From Apodospora peruviana (Eukaryota > Ascomycota > Sordariomycetes > Sordariales > Lasiosphaeriaceae), in NCBI GenBank assembly GCA_033439685.1, contig JAUEDM010000009.1:992001-1056000 (forward strand): DNA of 64,000 bases, written 5' to 3'. This document shows, piece after piece, positions 1 to 11,709 of the stretch (the stretch's first letter is position 1; each line of letters begins with the position of its first letter). Below the pieces are notes generated by a model. It saw nothing but the letters and a program-made list of their open reading frames with translations. It had not been told where the DNA came from and searched no databases. The position numbers were made by a program, and so were the translations under genes.

Positions 1-235
1 GGCGGCGTGAAGGTTCGGTCTGCTTTGGTTGGGAGCGGAAAAACATCATACATACATAGCTGCTCAACAATACGAGAGGGTTTTCATCATTGAGTGAATA
101 TAAGGAGCCAACAATTTTGCATACCACAACAAAAAGAAGTGATACATGTCGAGTTCAAAGTTTTACTCCGCCATATCCGAAACTAATGAGGTATCTTCTT
201 CGATCAGACCCTCACAAATCCTCCGTCTTGTCTAC
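1..235. other. Left-edge flank, no gene seen
   Basis: This stretch lies downstream of the stop codon of the DBP4 helicase gene, which is read on the minus strand. It probably holds that gene's 3' untranslated region. No convincing coding frame or RNA gene is visible. Confidence 0.5.
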
Positions 236-2725
236 TCAGTCCTCCAGCAACCCAGCTGCCAACGCCTCCAGATCCTGCAAATTATCCGGCTCGTGATCCA
301 TCTCGATAACCTTCTTCCCGCTCTTCTTCCTCTTTTTCCTCTCGCGCTCTTTCTCCCTCTCATCTTCCGAGTCGTCCTGGAACCACTTCTTGGCCTTTTT
401 CTTGGGCGGCTCATCATCATCCTCTTCTTCTCTATCATCCTTCTCGTCAGGCATAGGCAGCGACCGCAACAACGCCAACGGATCCTCGTCTTCCTCTTCA
501 CTATCCACATCAAGCTGCGCCTGAGGCACCAACACACCACCAACAGCCTCACCTTCAAGCTCCCCGCGCTCCCTGGCCTTCGCCTTGTCCCGCTTCGCCT
601 TCCTTTTCGCCTTGGCAAGCTGTTTATCTTCAACATCCTGCTCAGCCACCTTCTCGGCCTCCATCTCGACGAACTTCTCCCTAAGCTTTTCGGCAGGACC
701 TTCCTTACTAAAGTCCTCCAAGCCCTGCAGCTCGTATAGCTGGTGCGCGTTGCCGTCATCGTCAAAGACAAGCTTGGTCGGCTTATCCATAAACTTGAGC
801 AGCTTCTTCTTGGAAGACAGCAACTTCTCGCGCCGCTTAGAGTCGATGATGAGCTCCTGGTTGCCGAGTTTGACCACCTTGGCCTCCTTCGCTCCGGCCG
901 CCTCGTCCAGCTCATCGTCACCCAACACCCTCTTGACAGAGAGGAAATCGTCTTCTTCCGCATCGTCTTCGCCATCCTCCAGAACCTTCCGATAATGACT
1001 CGACAAAACATCCTGGTTCTGCCTCTCGGTCATCTTATCGTACTTGGTCCTCACCACCTCCTTCTTTTTCGGCCCACTGTCAGAATCGCCGTCAGACTCC
1101 GACCCGCTAGAAATCGCCGCCATCCGCGAGGCATTCTTTAACCGCTTGACATCCTCGCCCTTCTGGTACCGGATCTGCGGCGTGCCCGGCAACCCTAAGC
1201 TCGCAGCGAACGCGTCCAGATCCAACTGATCAAACTTGAACACCTCCTTGTCCTTCTGCAGATGCACCGACCGGGTATACGAAATAAAAGCCTTCTGCCC
1301 CAGATACTTGACGTCGGGCGACTGAAAACAAATGCTCTGCAGCTCGTTGGTGATGCTCTTCTTCTTGTTTTCCTTCACATTCACCTTCGTGATCGGTACC
1401 TTCTTGTGCTCCAGCCTTTTTAGGAATCCTTTCTCCTCACTCGGATCAAGAAACAGAACCGCCTTCCCTTTGCTCTCGTAGCGCGCCGTGCGGCCGACGC
1501 GGTGGATGTACGTATCCGCGTCCTCGGGACAATCGGCCTGGATGACCCAGTCGACAGCCGGGAAATCGACGCCCCGCGCCACGACGTCGGTAGCGAACAG
1601 GCAGCCGTACTTGGCGGCCGCGAAGCGCCGCGTGATCTCCATTCTTGCGACCTGTTTCTGCCGGCCGTGCAGGTGGAGCAGCGGGATGCCCGGCTGCATG
1701 CGCTTGAAGCTCTCAAAGATGAAGCGGACCTGCTTGCCGGACGATAAGAAAACAATGATTTTGGACGTCAGGTTCGTCCGCAAAAACCCCCACAGCGTGT
1801 CGAGCTTCTCGGCCAGGGGCACGACGATGTAGTTCTGCTGGAGGTTCGTGGGAGTCGCGGCGGGCGCCTCCTCGTGCGCCGAGACGTACTCGGGATCCTT
1901 GAGAGACAATCTCGCTAAGTCCGACACGCGCTTGCTCTGCGTCGCGCTGAAGAGCAGCGTCTGCCTTGTTTTAGGCAAGTGCTCGACCAGCGCGTCGACG
2001 GCCGACTGGAAGCCCATGTCCATGATGCGGTCCGCCTCGTCCAGCACCAAAATCTGCAGGTTGTCGCCGTCGAAGCCGGCCGTCTGGTCGAGGTGCTGCA
2101 GCATGCGACCGGGCGTGCAGACGAGGATGTTCATGCGTCCGAGCCGCTCGGCTTCTTCTTTTAGGGATTTGCCGCCAATGACGAGGCCGGCCGAGAAGGT
2201 GTGGTTGCGGCCAATCTTGCGCAGGACCTCGAAGATTTGGACGGCCAGTTCGCGGGTCGGGCTGATGATCAGCGCCCCGAGGCCGTCGTACTCGGTCCAT
2301 CGCTCGCGGTAGAGTTTTTCTAGCACCGGAACGAGGAAGGCGAGGGTCTTTCCGCTGCCGGTCTTGGCGGCGCCGAGGATGTCGTTGCCTTTCAGAGCCA
2401 GGGGGATCGCGGCGCGCTGGATGTCGGTCAGGACTTCGAAGTGGGAGGCGCGTAGTCCGGAGGCTGTCGCTGCGCAGAGGGGGAGGTCATTGAAGTTTTT
2501 GAGGGAGGGAGACTTGGGGTCCTAGAGCAGATATCATTGTTAGCAAGTTTCATTCAACAATTAGAAGCGACGAAAGGAAAGACTGACGAGTTCGTCTATG
2601 GTTATCCGGAGCTTCTCGAGGTCCTCCTCCACTCGTTTCCTTTTCAGGGTCCGGGACTCTGTGCTCTTGGATTTGGTCGGTTTGCCCCGGCGCGCGATCG
2701 CGCTTTTCGGGCCATTTTGTGTCAT
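236..2725 (-). CDS. DBP4: ATP-dependent RNA helicase DBP4 (DEAD box)
   Basis: Predicted nucleolar DEAD-box RNA helicase of the Dbp4/Hca4 family, which acts in U14 snoRNA release and 18S rRNA processing in the small-subunit processome (family knowledge). Exons are 2725-2588 and 2521-236, with a 66-bp GT-AG intron in phase 0, giving about 807 residues, normal for the family. Visible motifs are a Q motif region (LTDIQ, about residues 77-81), Walker A AAKTGSGKT (97-105), PTREL, DEAD (207-210), SAT (238-240) and HRVGRTAR. The C-terminal third is charged and Lys/Glu-rich, as usual in Dbp4. The ATG at 2725 was chosen because the short basic exon 1 joins the Q-motif exon in frame. An upstream in-frame GTG at 2764 is unlikely. 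Confidence 0.95.
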
Positions 2726-3807
2726 TTTTTTTGGCCTTTCTCTTTTTGTTTGTGCAGTCCACAAGTGACGACGACGACGACCTCTTTACCAAGCGAATGA
2801 TGGGTGCCGGGAAATTTTTGGCGGAGAGGAATTCTGCCAAAGACCCCACCAAAATGTTTTTGGTGGGGCTGGTTGGCCAATCAGGTGCTTTTGTCCGTCT
2901 CGCCTATTTGCGATGCTATTTCGATCTCAATCCCATGTGAGTCTCGGTCTTGACAGGTGTGTGCTGGAATGGCAAGCAAGGTCTCGATTTCGTAGTGGTA
3001 AGGATGAAGAAAATTCAATAAATACCTACCGTGGTCTGTGGTTCATGCCGGTCCATTTTTTAGCGTTACGATAAGAGGTACTTAGTTTGGAGGTATTTGG
3101 TAGTTTATCGGATCATTAGCACAATTGGAAGTAAGGTTTGGACAGCAGGATAGGTACGGAGTCCTAGTGAGGTTTTGGTTTTGGCATGTTCCCCGGGGTT
3201 CTGGTGGCATGCCAGTTGTAAAGTAATGGCATTTTGAATCCGCGATATATGTCTTTGAGTGAGATTGAATATAGGTAGATATTAGATTATATTTCTAGAA
3301 AGTCCGTGTGGTTTCTTATCCACGTCAGGTCTGACCTTGCAAAAGCTGAGGGGGGCAAACTATGTCCATGAAAACCCCAGTCCCCCAAATAAACCCAGGT
3401 TTTTGTATACATTGCCTTCAGTTCCTTCAGTTTTTGACATGTGTGAATGGTTCCACTGGACTAATTTCCCTTAGATAACAGTCCTTTCTAGCCTTCAGGA
3501 AAGATTTCATGACGACCTTAACCCTGATCTGCCTCCCTGTGTGTCAGATCCTACGCATGTTCATGGCACAGCATATCTGCATCTATATGAATAATTATGA
3601 ATCCTACCTACGCACTGAGAACACAAGCTGATTCATCCGCAAGGTAACCTTCCGACAAGGGATGACCCTGAGGCAGGCAGGTATATGCCCTCTACTATTA
3701 ACTGACGACAGGCTTATGAGAATCAGATATCACACTACCTACAGCGGTTTGACACACGAACTTGAAGTCTGAACATTCATTCTTAACAGGGAAAATCAAT
3801 ATATCTA
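2726..3807. other. Intergenic, 1.1 kb, no gene seen
   Basis: This lies between the 5' end of DBP4 and the 3' end of the rhodopsin-domain gene. It should contain the DBP4 promoter and the 3' end of the neighbour. It is AT-richer than the flanking genes. No ORF with family features is visible. Confidence 0.5.
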
Positions 3808-5105
3808 TCAACAATAACTAATCTCCTCCTTCGACCTATTCGAGTGCGAAGGCGACGGCAAGGCCACATGCACCTCCCTTAACGCAGCGGCATATTGATC
3901 CGCAACCGGCAAAGCCGTCTCGATCCCCGATTCCGTCGCTTTATGACCTCTACTCTTCTTTTTACCACCAGGCTCATAGTCACTGTCATCATCGTGACCA
4001 TCAAACTGCGCCATTGCCGCCGCCACGGCCGGACCCGTCGCCCGCGTACCGATCGTCGGCGGCCGCCCTCCATTACTACTGCTTTCTGAGGAAGGCGAGA
4101 ACTCATGAGCCCCACCCGGACCGGACGACCTTGCGGAAGACCGTATCCTCCGCCACAGCTTCGCGACGAGCGGCTTGATGACAATCAGACAAGCGCAGAC
4201 GATGGACGTGCACTGCTCGACAGAGGTCCAGTTTGTGACCGACACATTGTCCCAGGTGATATCTGTTGAGCGCATCGATTCTTGGATCCAGACTGCTCGG
4301 AGCACCGAGACGAGGCAGACTCTGTTTATAATTAGTATCAGTCAAAAGGAAAGCGAAGTGGTGGAAAACGTACAAGAAACCCAAAGCAAAGATCAGGAGA
4401 AGCATAATCTTGTTGCTCGCGGGCAGCGTCATCCGCAGGACCACCGGGATCGGTAGCAGAAATATCAAAAAATCGGTGCCGATGTGGAAGCCGATGACGG
4501 CCCACATATAGTCGAGGTTGGCGTGGCAGTTGCCGTGTACGCTCGGGTCCCAGAAGGCTTGCAAGGGGACGCACAGCGTCATGGTGCTGATGAAGCCGAG
4601 GCCGTTGTAGATGATGACAATGGCGAGGAGAACATAGGCCAGCCGGCGGATGTAGTCGTATGTCAGGACGCGGATGTAGAGCAGCAGGATGGAGATCTTG
4701 CAGCAGGCTAGGCTGAGCTGGTAGAAGAGCGTTGTCATCCATGATGCCTTTTTTGATTCCATGAGTTAGTTGGAACTTGGAGAAAAAGGGATAGTTTATG
4801 TGCGTGAGTACCTTCATGTTGCTCATAAAGTCTTGTGGTGTCAGAGTCCACATGTGCCGCCCGTTACCTGTCCTCGCCTGCCAGATGGTGCCTGCGGTGC
4901 TTCCGATCGCGAGCAGCAAGGCAGCAAGCGCAAACCAGTCCTCGCTGGCCACGGCGCGCACGATAGTCGTCCGGGTATAGAACCGGGCGGAGACGGCGAG
5001 GGTGGCGATGCAGAGACAGCTGACGGAGCAGACGATGATGCCGGTACTGAGGTCGTCGCTGTCGTCGCCCGGCCCGTGGCGCGGAGGTCCTCCCGATGAC
5101 GACAT
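3808..5105 (-). CDS. PTH11-like / fungal rhodopsin-domain integral membrane protein
   Basis: Predicted seven-helix plasma-membrane protein of the large fungal rhodopsin-domain family that includes PTH11-like putative receptors. Exons are 5105-4812, 4747-4374 and 4321-3808 (introns of 64 and 52 bp, GT-AG), giving 393 residues. Helix 1 begins near residue 22. Typical family features are the ARFYTRT segment after helix 1, EDWFALAALLLAIG, a Cys-bearing YQLSLACCKISILLLYIR helix, and a polar C-terminal tail from about residue 270 rich in Ser, Asp and Lys. There is no CFEM domain at the N terminus, so it is not a canonical PTH11. Ligand and signalling partner cannot be told from sequence. The ATG at 5105 is followed by a short hydrophilic leader, as in relatives. 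Confidence 0.85.
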
Positions 5106-6641
5106 TTCGAGGCCGTGTCGTTATCGTATCAGGTGGTCAGCATTGTATACCTGGTAGTATCTGCCGTCGTAGCTTATCGTTTCAACCCCCGTCAAGGTGA
5201 GGTGTCATCGAAGAATCGATCAGGATTGACGAGATGCCAAGTATGACGTGGAATCCGTAAACTTATAGGTTGATATATCGTTTTGTTTTAAACTTCAAAC
5301 TGATCTCGACAAGGGATGAGTTTAAAGATCAGGATGGGGTGGGATTGAAAAAGGGTGTGGGTACCTTGCAGCTTATTTAACTCGATGAGATTTTATTACC
5401 TGTACGTAAAAAACCGACCGGTCGGTCGCTTACCCTCAAGAAGATCCCAGCTTTTCCCCGGGATCGACTTTTTGACCCGCTTGTCCGCCTGGGAACCAAG
5501 GTCCCGGGGCAGCGTGCTGATCTCGAAGCGGAATAGCTTCATTCTCAGCCCGACATCTTGGGCGGGGAAGCCGGAACGTCTCTGTTGGCGTCACGCTAAA
5601 AACGAAGAAAAGCATGCCACTGCAGCCACTTCCTGCACAGCGAACCGTAAAGGTTTTTATCGACCAGACCGGAAATTGAGGTGCGTGCGCCATATTGACG
5701 CCCGCACATGGCCAGCATGCGCTTCGAGCCTTCGATTTGTTAGTCCTCAGAAGACCTTTGCAGCCCCCAAATCACCGGTGTGGGAAAAAATGTTTGTGAT
5801 CGATTGTCTGAGCGCTGCAGCAGTTTGTTTGTCATTCTTAGCAATCAATTCGATGAAGACATCAACACACCACACCACCACCGCCACCTTTTGTGATGTG
5901 TGACGGGAATTTACCCCTGAGATATGAAAGGCTGATGATATGATACTCTTAGGGACCTAGTAATGTCCGGTGCCGAATTGTCGGGATTTCCCGCCGTGTG
6001 CCTGAGACTGAAAGAGTGGAATGGTGTGGACTCGCAAAGAACTGGCTTAAGCGAACTGTGCCGACCCGGTATCCGTAAACAGCTCGGTTTGGAATTCACG
6101 ATTTCATGAGTTCGCCGACCAGGAGAAAACATCGCGAGCTTTCTTTTAACTGTTTGACGGAAATATAAACGTGAAATTGAGCCATGTCGTCGTGATAAGC
6201 GCCGACGCGTTCCAGTGCTTGTGGGGGTGTTCTAGCGCGATCGTGCTAAAGTTACCGCTATCGTCGGGTGTTTTGTGCAGAACACAAGATCCGCGCTATT
6301 GTTAGTGCAGAGCCCGTGCGATGGGTCAGTATTGACATGGACCCTTTAGCAATTTTTCAGATCATAATCGAGTTGTCTCTGCCGTCTCAGCCCTCAGTTG
6401 CGAATTCAGAACCTCGAGTGTGAAAGTTGAGTCTTGAAGAATCGCATCCAACACCAGCAGCACGCGATCATCCTCATGCCGGCCGCATATTCATGTCGAC
6501 AGATTTTCTCGTCTCACTCCAACACTTTTTAAAGATTTTAACATTTCTAGTACAACACACTTCTGTAGCATTCAAGCCGTGATATGCAAAAAAAACGGCG
6601 CCGGCCATGCCCCAACAACGAAAAACAATATATTCAATGCA
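5106..6641. other. Intergenic, 1.5 kb, no convincing gene
   Basis: This is the promoter side of the rhodopsin-domain gene and the 3' side of the single-pass membrane protein gene. A 182-codon plus-strand frame at 5355-5903 has no family signature, no hydrophobic or domain pattern and poor codon regularity, so it was not called. Confidence 0.45.
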
Positions 6642-7650
6642 TCACCCCAACTCGAACCGCTCATGGGTGTGGTTGCCCAACTCGGGCCTGCTGCGTTGGC
6701 TTCCATCCATTTCCACCCGAACTGGGTCTCCGTGCACCTCCCACGGGGTCTTGTTTCCGGTTTCAGTCTTCGCATCACTCCAGTTGGTATTGCTATTGTC
6801 GTTAACGATGTTGCTGTTCTGGTTTCTGGTTTTCTTCTTCTTCCGCCACAACATGACGCCGACTCCAAGGAAGACGATGATAGCCGCGAGAGTCACCCCG
6901 ACCCCTATTCCGGCCGCAGCTCCAGTACTGAGTCCGCTGGTGGCCGCTGGTGGCGTACTGGTATCGGATGGTTTGCTTGCTGATGATGTCGTGCTGGTGA
7001 TCTGGGCTTCTGCTGACGACTCGGCCTAGTACAATAAAACTGGTTAGTACCTACTGATCCCCATTGAGCGACTTGTTGATTTAGAGCTAGGTAAAGACAC
7101 TCACCGATGTTATTGATATTTCAAAGTCCTCGTTAGCCTGATAGTGCACCTCGATGCCGTACGCACCGATGCCCACCTCGGTCCTCTCGGTCGACGTCAG
7201 CTTCGTCACCTGCCCGGCGATGAAGGTCGCGGAGGGAAACGTCAGCGCCGCCGACACCGAAGGCGCGATCTCGCTACCGCTCAGCCACACGGTGCATCCC
7301 AGCGACGACTGCCACTTGAACTCGGGCGTCCCGATGCAGTTGTACGTGTATCCCAGCGCCGTGGGGCAGCACGTGTAGACGGTCTCGGTCAAGGTCGCGA
7401 GGGTGTTGCGGGACGTACAGGCCGGAGTGTAGCCCGACGGGCAGATACCCGGGCTGTAGTAATTTCCGAGGAACGGGTCGTAGGATCGGGGATAGCAGTC
7501 CGACGCCGCCGGCACCAGCGGCCCCTCGGCCCACCACACGCACCCTTTGCCGCTCCCGCCGTCGCATGCCACGATGTGTATCCCCGTGCTGGAGGCGCAG
7601 CTCACTGGCGCCGTGAACGTCGTCGTTAGCGGCGCGATGAGGCTCGTCAT
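6642..7650 (-). CDS. Single-pass Cys-rich cell-surface protein, Mid2-like architecture
   Basis: Exons are 7650-7105 and 7025-6642 (80-bp GT-AG intron), giving 309 residues. The order is a Cys-rich N-terminal domain of about 180 residues with repeated Tyr/Gly/Cys motifs (CPSGYTPAC, YTCCPT), a Ser/Thr/Ala-rich linker, one transmembrane helix (about residues 220-245, GVTLAAIIVFLGVGVML), a basic RKKKK stop-transfer and a hydrophilic tail. This resembles a widespread fungal group with ectodomain, one helix and a short cytosolic tail, comparable in layout to cell-wall sensors. No classical signal peptide follows the ATG at 7650 (MTSLIAPLTTTFT). The longer reading frame upstream of that ATG is unlike secreted proteins. 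Function is unknown. Confidence 0.75.
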
Positions 7651-8786
7651 CGTGGTGCTATTATATCTTCGTCGAGGTTCGTCGTCGGACGAGAAACACG
7701 GGATGGGAAAGAAGCGCGTGAGTTTCAAAAGCGAAATGAAAGCAAATGTGCGGACGAGGAGCTTGTCTGACGTTTCACAACTTGTTGCCACAATTGGTTG
7801 CTTTGCCGCCCAACGACTTAGCGATGCGGCACAGCACCATCTGCTAGGTTGCGGCGGCTGGTCTCGCCGGGCGGCTAACATTCATTACTGATTCTTTTGA
7901 TTCGTTCTTTTCACGGTTTCATATCAACCAGAGTTGAGCCAAAACTCTAACTGCGGCGTCCAGGAGATGGCCAATGTTGGTATGTAGATTGTAGCTCGTG
8001 GATGTTGTCGTGTTCAACCATCAAAAATATTAACCACTTGTCCACCCGGGGTAGAGTGGACGACACTCCTTACGTACCAATACGCGCAAGCCCTGAAGTG
8101 AAAGTATAACACTTAAAAGGCCAAATGTGATTGCAGGGCCAATTTATACCATTATAAAAATCTCTGGTCACTGTAATACAAGTATGGTTTTCTGACCTTG
8201 ACCAACGATACTATCGCTTTCACCTGACTAACTCCGTGGCCATAAAAGCTTCTTGCCAATTAATCAATGGGATCATAGCGGTCCCGCAAGGCCAAAGCTG
8301 CGTTATAGCAAAAGCTTTGACATGATGGTTGATTTGAAAGGTAGGTAAGGCAGGCACGTTGTCTTTGGGACATTGTAATGAAGGGAAGGGACTGTGACGG
8401 CTTCGTTGAGGATGGCAGGCGCGAGACACCTTGTGGCAACTCTAGCACAGCAATTGCATTTTAAGGGTCTGAGCCGTATAGGTAGGTAGGTAGTACCTGA
8501 TATAGGCCAGGACGCACCACATCAATTAGCGTTGATTCTGCTCCGAACCAGACTCGCCGAGAGCGCAGGGAACCGGAATGGAAGTCACGTTGACACCCTC
8601 AAGCGTCGGTTACACTTGCACAACAGCAAGACTGGCAACCGCCGTGCTTGCTGCTGCCTTGGAGCCACGAGTCTTACCACCCCTCTCAGGGCAACCTCGA
8701 ATGTCTGTCAAGACATCAGTTACCCGCATCAATAATCCAGCCCAGGCTATCACCATCACGATCAATCTCCGTTCTGCTTTCCTGTC
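7651..8786. other. Intergenic, 1.1 kb, no gene seen
   Basis: This separates the single-pass membrane protein gene (-) from the decayed STAND/ankyrin gene (+), so it holds a divergent pair of upstream regions. A short (GGTA)n-like microsatellite lies near 8480-8495. No further gene is visible. Confidence 0.45.
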
Positions 8787-11709
8787 ATGGACCCTTTGTC
8801 TATCACCGCTAGCGTCATTGCCCTCACTCAGGCTGCCTCGGCGGTCGGTGTGGGAGTGCGCGCTCTGAACTCATTCAGCAATGGACCGACGAGTTCCTGG
8901 AACTCCTCGAGGAGCTGGCAACGCTGGAAGGCGTCCTCGAACTGACCCGCGCTAGCGTTGAAGCGCTGCAGACCCTGCGCTCCCAGAATTCTGGTCGCGG
9001 GTTCGCTGTTCTCCAGACCCTTCAGCAACAGCTTCGCCAGTGTACGGCCGAGATCGACGAACTGACGAAGCGCATGTTAGCCGGGCGCAAGGGCGTCGAC
9101 AGCAAGGACGACATCGCATATCACGCTTAAGGTGGCTCCGCGAGCAGGACGTTACCATGAAGATTCGTGCCAGGGTTCAGACGCTCCATCTCGAGCTTTC
9201 CACTTGTTTCGCAGCGGTCAACGCCACGCACGCATAAAGAGTACTCAATGGGTCCGATATTGAATATTCAGTACTCTAACATGGTTCCAGAGCACAATAA
9301 AGCGTCATGGCGCCTGACGTGAAAGGAATCATTGAGACATCCAATGCCAGCTTAGCCGACTTTTCCCGAAAGCTTGAGCAACTCCAGCTTTCAGATATTG
9401 ATTTCCACGGCCGCCTGGATGGAAATAATGAAGTCTCTCAGCGGAGTGAATTGACGTCACAGCGGGTAGAACCACAGCTGGAACTCATCATGCACCAAAA
9501 TATCGAACTGCTTCAGCGAAACACTGCCGGGCTAGACGAGATCCAAGCCTCACTGGACAAACTCTCGAAGTAGTGCGATTCGCATATCATACCCAATTCA
9601 AATCATGAAAGCGCTAACGCAGCAGAAAGGTATCTGGACTCCTCGGAAACCGCACTCAACGCCCAGTCTACTCAACGAATCTTGCAGGATGTGGTTTCCT
9701 GCTGCGTAGGAGCTTCTCGATCATCAGATCCACGGAGCACTCTACAATGCCCCACTGCGACGACAAACATACCAGCAAATAGAAAATGTCCGCCCTTATG
9801 CAAATGCTCGTGCCACAGGTTCACGTGGAGCCGGACACCTCCTTGGCTCCAGCCCGTGTTCGGCACAGCGTCTCTCAAGTATAACTATTTGCCACGCTAT
9901 GGTAAAGGACCGTGCGACAATCCCCTGTACCGTTCAAAATCAGATATGTCCATCGCTATGCGGTTTCACCCTCCTCGCTGGCTGGCGGCACGGGCCCTTC
10001 TTGTCTCACTGACACGGTCGACCTTTACCGATGTGGGTGCTTCGTTATGTATTCGAGTACCTAGGGTTGTTTATATGCCATTCTTATTTCACGTATTGCT
10101 CTCCGATAACGTCAAGCAATGTCTTTCCATGATGGGCATACTTCCAACGGATGTAAATTCATCAACGGAGGGAAACACTTATTATGGTAGGGTACATACA
10201 TATCATTCAAAGCACAAGGTCTCAAAGCTGATTTGGTCTAGTACGCTTTTAACCACCACTTGTTGTTCTGTGTGCCTGCTCTTCTTCGATTTGGAGCAGA
10301 TCTAACAGCGCCGTCTCCTCCGAACGGGATGTAAGCCAAACCAATACCCATTCGAGACGTTGTATATTGACCGGCTAGCCAAAGTTGATAGACAAGTGCT
10401 GACCACGGAGATGGAAACCAGGAACGCTGCGGATCTTGCGCAAGAGCAGTTATCTGTCCAATTGTATGAGAGCACCAAAGCGATTTCATTACTCCAGCAG
10501 GTAGCCAAAGCGGGCGACGGCGCTAATGATCAGAGCTCGGCAAGCGCGATCCACGACGCAGTGCTAAGAAAGAGTGGGATTACTCTATCCGAGGCTGTGT
10601 CAATCCAGCCGCACCACATTGATACTCTGGATGACCGAGGGTTCACACCGCTACATTTAGCTGTATTGCTCGACCACCTGGACGCTGTTCAAATCCTGGT
10701 CAATCTCGGTGCAGACGTCAACCGGCCAACTGGACATTACAAAGCGACACCGCTGCACTTTGCGTGTCCGTATCACAGGGCGGCTATAGCACTAACCCTC
10801 ATGGACCACGGTTCCTCCGTCTGTGCCCAGAACATCTACGGTCAAACTCCGTTGCATTGCACTTGCGTCAACCCGCAAATTACTGGGCATCTTTTGCGCT
10901 TAGGGGGTAGCCATCAGATTATTCGAATGCGATCATGCTGGGGACAGACCGCATTGCGCAATTTGGTATTAAGGAGAGGCTCATCTCTGAGCCAGAGATC
11001 TAAGAGACTTCACTTGGAGACGCTGAAATGGACAGTTACTTACAAGGGACTCTACAGACCGCCTCCGCCGTCTCTCGGAGAAGTTGTCCGCTTCGTCGAA
11101 CGGATCGTTGAACAGAGAGAGCTGAACTGGGAAGCAGGGCTGTTCCTCGAGAACAAAGTCAAGTTCGACGAGGACCGCAGCCACGCTCGGATAAAAGAAT
11201 GGGCTTGTCAACAACGACGGCAGCTCCTCGAAGTGGATAAGGACGGCAATAACAGGGATATTATTTGTGATTCCCTGGATGTGCCGTTGGACGCAGATGT
11301 CAGCGACGAGAAGGCGTGGACAGACACGGCGAATGACGACGGCGTTATGTCTGAAATGGACGACGAGATGGAAGATGAGGAACGACAAGGAACGCGTCAG
11401 GAGGCTGGAATGAGAACGAGTGATGGATGTGGCGACGTCAATGAGACTGCAAATGCCAGCGACGACGAGCCATGGACAGACACGTCCGATGACGACGCCG
11501 TTATGTCTGAGATGACTGATGAGGAACGACGAGGACTGCCTTAAGAGGTTGGGATGAGAACGCGTGATGGGTGTAGCAACGGCAATAAGACTGCAACGCT
11601 GGACCGCGACAGCAAGACGCCCGAACACGATGGCGGTATGAACGGTGAGAATGAGGATGAGGAAGAGGAGTTTTTTGATGCTCCAGAGGGACCTGGGGTG
11701 GATGCGTGA
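8787..11709 (+). pseudogene. Decayed STAND N-terminal domain / ankyrin-repeat gene
   Basis: The region reads as one gene broken into several frames. The ATG at 8787 opens the fungal STAND N-terminal signature (MDPLSITASVIAL). The frame must shift near 8880 to continue as DEFLELLEELATL and again near 9127 to continue as LRWLREQDV, ending at TAA 9235. A separate piece is 9307-9573. A Cys/His segment (CKCSCHR, near 9799) and a conserved PRWLAARALL segment follow in 9682-10305. From about 10360 to 11544 a long frame holds ankyrin repeats (DDRGFTPLHLAVLLDHLDAV; GQTPLHCTC) and an acidic tail. In-frame sequence continues after TAA 11542 to TGA 11707. Intact relatives act in fungal nonself recognition or signalling. 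Introns could explain some breaks, but the two shifts at the N terminus leave no room for one. Confidence 0.75.
11308..11660 (+). repeat. Imperfect tandem repeat in the acidic tail, about 150-156 bp period
   Basis: A coding repeat containing WTDT, VMSEM, DEER and GMRT segments occurs from about 11308 and again from about 11464. A worn third start after 11554 keeps GMRT and DGC. Copy 1 has CAG (Gln) where copy 2 has TAA (stop at 11542), so the stop is probably secondary. Confidence 0.65.

Noticed and set aside
232..1011. Long minus-strand frame of 259 codons overlapping DBP4
   Set aside because: It is a shifted shadow of the DBP4 C-terminal region, Arg-rich as expected from out-of-frame Lys/Glu codons, and has no family features.
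4338..5105. Readthrough frame in the rhodopsin-domain gene
   Set aside because: It shares exon 1 and then leaves the membrane-helix frame. The spliced model keeps all helices.
5355..5903. 182-codon plus-strand frame in an intergenic region
   Set aside because: No signal peptide, domain, intron structure or regular codon use was found.
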